Positions 61,039 to 64,000 of a DNA stretch of 64,000 nucleotides are shown piece by piece (within the stretch, counting starts at the first letter, position 1; each line of letters begins with the position of its first letter). The notes below the pieces were generated by a model. It was not told where the DNA came from. It did no database searches and was given only the letters and a program-made list of their open reading frames with translations. This DNA is from JAFDZW01 sp035632315. Lineage in GTDB: Bacteria > Bacteroidota > Ignavibacteria > Palsa-1295. The DNA lies in the NCBI GenBank assembly GCA_035632315.1, contig DASQGZ010000033.1:1-64000 (forward strand), in the 5' to 3' direction. Position numbers and translations under genes: made by a program.

Positions 61039-62127
61039 ATGAGAGCGCGGTTAGTACTTGAGAACGGAATTGTTTTTACGGGCAAAGCCTTCGGTGATGT
61101 AAGCAAAGCATCGACCGGCGGTGAAGTCGTTTTTACGACAGCGCTCACCGGTTATCAGGAAATTCTGACCGACCCGTCGTTTGCCGGACAGATCGTGACG
61201 ATGACGAATCCGCTCATCGGCAATTACGGCACCAACCACGAAGATCTCGAAAGCAGCGTTCCTCATGTTGCTGGTTTTATAGTACGAGAGAACTCCGAGG
61301 AATTTTCGAACTGGCGTTCCGATTGGAGCTTGCAGGAATATCTCCAAACAAGCAACATTCTTGGCATCGAAGGGATCGATACCAGAAGACTTGTTCGTAT
61401 TCTTCGCACTGAAGGCGCGCTGCGTGGAATTGTTTCCGCCGAAGAATCCAGCGATGCCGATCTTATCGCAAAAGCGAACGAACTTCCGTTAATGACCGGG
61501 CTCGATCTGACGAAAGGCGTCACGACCGAAGAGATTTATTCGATCAACGGAAAAAATGAAGGTGACCCGCACGTCGTTGTGATCGATTACGGTATTAAGT
61601 ACAACATTCTGAGAAAGCTCCATGATCACGGGGCGAAAGTAACAGTCGTTCCTTCGACGACGAAATTTGCGACGATCCGTGAGCTCGCTCCGCAAGGCGT
61701 TTTCCTTTCGAACGGGCCCGGGGATCCGGATGCGGTCAAGGATGGTATCGAGACTGTCAAAGACTTACTGGCATTCGAGCAGCTTCCGGTTTTTGGGATT
61801 TGTCTTGGCAATCAATTACTGTCACTTGCATACGGCGGAGAGACCTATAAATTAAAATTCGGGCATCGCGGAGCGAACCATCCGGTCAAGAATTTACGCT
61901 CGGATAAAATTGAGATCACTGCACAAAATCATGGCTTCGCAGTGAAGTGGGGCTCAATGCCGGATTCATGCGAGCTTACGCACATCAATCTCAACGACCA
62001 GACGGTCGAAGGGTTTAGGCATAAAGAATTGCCTGTTTTTGCTGTTCAATATCACCCGGAAGCGTCACCGGGACCTCACGAAAGCGATTATTTATTTACC
62101 GAATTCATCGAAAATATCAAAAAATAG
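61039..62127 (+). CDS. carA: carbamoyl-phosphate synthase small subunit (glutaminase)
   Basis: A 362-residue class I glutamine amidotransferase subunit that supplies ammonia for carbamoyl phosphate in arginine and pyrimidine synthesis. N-terminal domain: GGEVVFTTALTGYQEILTDPS. The catalytic Cys is in VFGICLGNQLL, where the usual His after LG is Asn, and His/Glu complete the triad in QYHPEASPGPHES. AQNHGFAV is conserved. carB is not adjacent. A terminator follows at 62193. Confidence 0.95.
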   Translation: MRARLVLENGIVFTGKAFGDVSKASTGGEVVFTTALTGYQEILTDPSFAGQIVTMTNPLIGNYGTNHEDLESSVPHVAGFIVRENSEEFSNWRSDWSLQEYLQTSNILGIEGIDTRRLVRILRTEGALRGIVSAEESSDADLIAKANELPLMTGLDLTKGVTTEEIYSINGKNEGDPHVVVIDYGIKYNILRKLHDHGAKVTVVPSTTKFATIRELAPQGVFLSNGPGDPDAVKDGIETVKDLLAFEQLPVFGICLGNQLLSLAYGGETYKLKFGHRGANHPVKNLRSDKIEITAQNHGFAVKWGSMPDSCELTHINLNDQTVEGFRHKELPVFAVQYHPEASPGPHESDYLFTEFIENIKK

Positions 62128-62192
62128 CCTTTTCATATAACTTAGTGAGCTTCTGCGCGTAAAGATAATTCTGTAAAATTTTTGTTATAGAT

Positions 62193-62217
62193 CTGCCGGC
62201 ACATTGCCGGCAGTTTT
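62193..62217 (+). terminator. intrinsic terminator after carA
   Basis: Stem ctgccggca (62193-62201) and tgccggcag (62205-62213), loop cat, then tttt. Confidence 0.75.
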
Positions 62218-62227
62218 ATCTTGAGCT

Positions 62228-64000
62228 ATGTCCAAAGAACGTACTACAATAAAAAAGAAGAAACCTTCGGCGCCAAAAGAGAATGAGCAGATCAGTATCG
62301 AGTCGGCAATTTCCGATATGACTACTCTCGTCGCGAACGACGAGAAAGTGGACCTGAAAAACCTGCCTCACCGGATTCCGGTGCTTGCGCTTCGCGATGT
62401 GATCGTGTTCCCGTATATGGTCTTTCCGGTGCTTGTCGGTCGCGAGTCGTCACTTTCGGCAACGATGTCTGCAATGGCACGTGAGCGGTATCTCTTTCTC
62501 GTTGCACAAAAAGATTCTGCGGTTGACGATCCGAATAAAGATGAGTTGTTTCAATACGGGACGCTTGCACGCATTCTTCGTATCATTCGCCTGCCGAACG
62601 GACTTGTCAAGGTATTAGTAGACGGTCTCGAACAAGCGCATGCAAAACAGTACATCAATTTCGAAGGACATATCGAGACGGAAGTAGAAGTCATTCAACC
62701 GGAGCATTCCGGCTCGACCGAACTCGAAGCGCTTGTGCGTCATACATCCGAGCAATTCAGAAATTACGTTCGCACTTCGCCGACACATCCGGCAGAGACG
62801 TTGATGTCTTTTGATAACATAACGGACCCACGCCGGCGATTATTCTTTATCGCCGCTCATTTAACGAAAGATCTTCCGTCGAAGCAAAAAATTCTCGAAC
62901 TGACCGATATCCGCGAGCAATACTTGCACGTCAGCGGCCTTTTAGCCTCAGAGATCGATATTCTGAAACTGGAGCAGGATATCGACCAAAAAGTTCAAAG
63001 CTCGATCCAAAAATCGCAGCGAAAGTATTTTCTGCAGGAACAGATTCGTCTGCTGCAGCAGGAACTTGGCGACGAAGCATTCGAAGAACATCCCGAGCTC
63101 GGCAAGTTGATGCAGCAGATCAAAGAGGCGGAGCTTCCCGAAGCAGTACAGAAAAAAGCTGAGGAAGAACTCGAACGCTTGAAAAAAACGCCGTCGATGT
63201 CGCCGGAAGCTGGTGTCATTCGCACCTATCTCGAGTGGCTCGCGCAAGTGCCTTGGCACAAACGCACGGTCGATAATTTTAATGTTGCTAATGTCAAAGA
63301 AGTCCTTGATGCCGACCACTTTGCGCTAGAAAAACCGAAAGAGAGAATTCTCGAACATATTGCTGTGCTGAACCTTGTCGAGAAAATGCGCGGACAGATT
63401 CTCTGTTTTGTCGGCCCTCCCGGTGTTGGCAAAACATCGCTTGCGCGGTCGATTGCACGGTCACTCGGGCGGGAGTTCGTCAGGATGTCGCTCGGCGGGG
63501 TTCGTGACGAAGCGGAAATTCGCGGCCATCGCCGTACATATATCGGTGCATTACCGGGGAAGATCATCCAATCGATGAAACGAGCCGGCGTGACAAATCC
63601 TGTTATCCTGCTGGATGAGATAGACAAGATGTCAACCGATTTCCGCGGCGACCCGTCATCGGCGTTGTTAGAAGTTCTTGACCCCGAGCAGAACTACGCA
63701 TTCGTCGATCATTATCTCGATGTCGATTACGATCTCTCAAACGTATTTTTCATTACGACTGCAAATGTTGCGTATGAAATACCGCTTCCATTGCTTGATC
63801 GTATGGAGCTCATCGAACTTCCTGGTTATCTCGAACACGATAAGCTCGAAATTGCGAAGCGACATATTATCCCTGCGCAATTAAAACAACACGGACTGTC
63901 CGAGCATAACCTCAGTTTGAACGACGAGGCAATTCTCAATATTATCCGCCACTATACCGAAGAGGCCGGAGTACGCGAACTTGTTCGCAAGATCGCGAAG
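62228..64000 (+). CDS. lon: ATP-dependent protease Lon, N-terminal part (runs off the window)
   Basis: Starts at ATG 62228 and continues open to the last base, about 591 codons. The N-terminal substrate domain (HRIPVLALRDVIVFPYMVFPVLVGR) is followed by a coiled region (QKSQRKYFLQEQIRLLQQELGDE) and the AAA+ domain with Walker A GPPGVGKTSL and Walker B ILLDEIDK. Sensor and the Ser-Lys protease domain lie beyond the window. Lon degrades misfolded and regulatory proteins in the cytosol. An initial Lys-rich extension (ERTTIKKKKPSAPKENEQ) is slightly long. Confidence 0.96.
   Translation, partial: MSKERTTIKKKKPSAPKENEQISIESAISDMTTLVANDEKVDLKNLPHRIPVLALRDVIVFPYMVFPVLVGRESSLSATMSAMARERYLFLVAQKDSAVDDPNKDELFQYGTLARILRIIRLPNGLVKVLVDGLEQAHAKQYINFEGHIETEVEVIQPEHSGSTELEALVRHTSEQFRNYVRTSPTHPAETLMSFDNITDPRRRLFFIAAHLTKDLPSKQKILELTDIREQYLHVSGLLASEIDILKLEQDIDQKVQSSIQKSQRKYFLQEQIRLLQQELGDEAFEEHPELGKLMQQIKEAELPEAVQKKAEEELERLKKTPSMSPEAGVIRTYLEWLAQVPWHKRTVDNFNVANVKEVLDADHFALEKPKERILEHIAVLNLVEKMRGQILCFVGPPGVGKTSLARSIARSLGREFVRMSLGGVRDEAEIRGHRRTYIGALPGKIIQSMKRAGVTNPVILLDEIDKMSTDFRGDPSSALLEVLDPEQNYAFVDHYLDVDYDLSNVFFITTANVAYEIPLPLLDRMELIELPGYLEHDKLEIAKRHIIPAQLKQHGLSEHNLSLNDEAILNIIRHYTEEAGVRELVRKIAK

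Overview
The window looks like chromosomal DNA from a Gram-negative member of the Bacteroidota/Chlorobiota (FCB) group. An Ignavibacteria- or Kapabacteria-like lineage is plausible, but the sequence does not settle it. Evidence: a Kdo-transferase fragment (LPS), three proteins with C-terminal type IX secretion (T9SS)-like sorting domains, a Bacteroidota-style promoter (TTTG-N20-TAnnTTTG), a BtuB/BtuG-type cobalamin locus, and an anti-sigma factor fused to an outer-membrane-like barrel. Genes are densely packed, with short intergenic gaps that often hold hairpin terminators or small repeats. I see no tRNA, rRNA, CRISPR array, insertion sequence or prophage.

Layout. 1-7.2 kb: end of waaA, an N-acetylmuramoyl-alanine amidase with no normal start codon, yajQ, an alpha/beta hydrolase, mtaB, a GT-C membrane protein, xth and an M28-PDZ peptidase. 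7.2-13.4 kb: a BI-1 protein, a beta-oxidation run (two crotonases and a 3-hydroxyacyl-CoA dehydrogenase), an FMN reductase, a peroxiredoxin, a third unusual crotonase, and EthD and DUF3467 proteins. 13.4-23 kb: a TPR lipoprotein, msrA, leucyl aminopeptidase, an outer-membrane barrel, an active/inactive M16 peptidase pair and an M48 lipoprotein peptidase. 23-30 kb: a large exported T9SS-type protein, 5-formyl-THF cyclo-ligase, polA, an MtnX-like phosphatase and pgeF. 30-35 kb: two exported TldD-like proteins, one carrying a palindromic repeat inside its signal-peptide region, then a T9SS cargo protein and a compound repeat. 35-41 kb: rplJ-rplL as an isolated transcription unit with a likely L10 leader, small envelope proteins, a sugar nucleotidyltransferase, metK and a PfkB kinase. 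41-52 kb: a GH38 mannosidase, an ECF sigma factor with an envelope-spanning anti-sigma factor, a DUF177 protein and a Wza/Wzz/Wzx polysaccharide-export block. 52-57 kb: a T9SS cargo protein, an agmatinase-family enzyme and an Opp/Dpp ABC transporter. 57-61 kb: a cobalamin riboswitch controlling a BtuB-like receptor, a BtuG-like propeller lipoprotein and a DUF6580 membrane protein. 61-64 kb: carA and the start of lon.

The most notable systems are the B12 uptake cassette with its layered expression platform, the sigma/anti-sigma pair whose anti-sigma factor seems to span both membranes (like the Dma proteins of Bacteroides), the exported TldD-like pair, and the mobile palindromic repeat that has become part of a coding sequence. 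All functional calls come from reading motifs; no database search was run.
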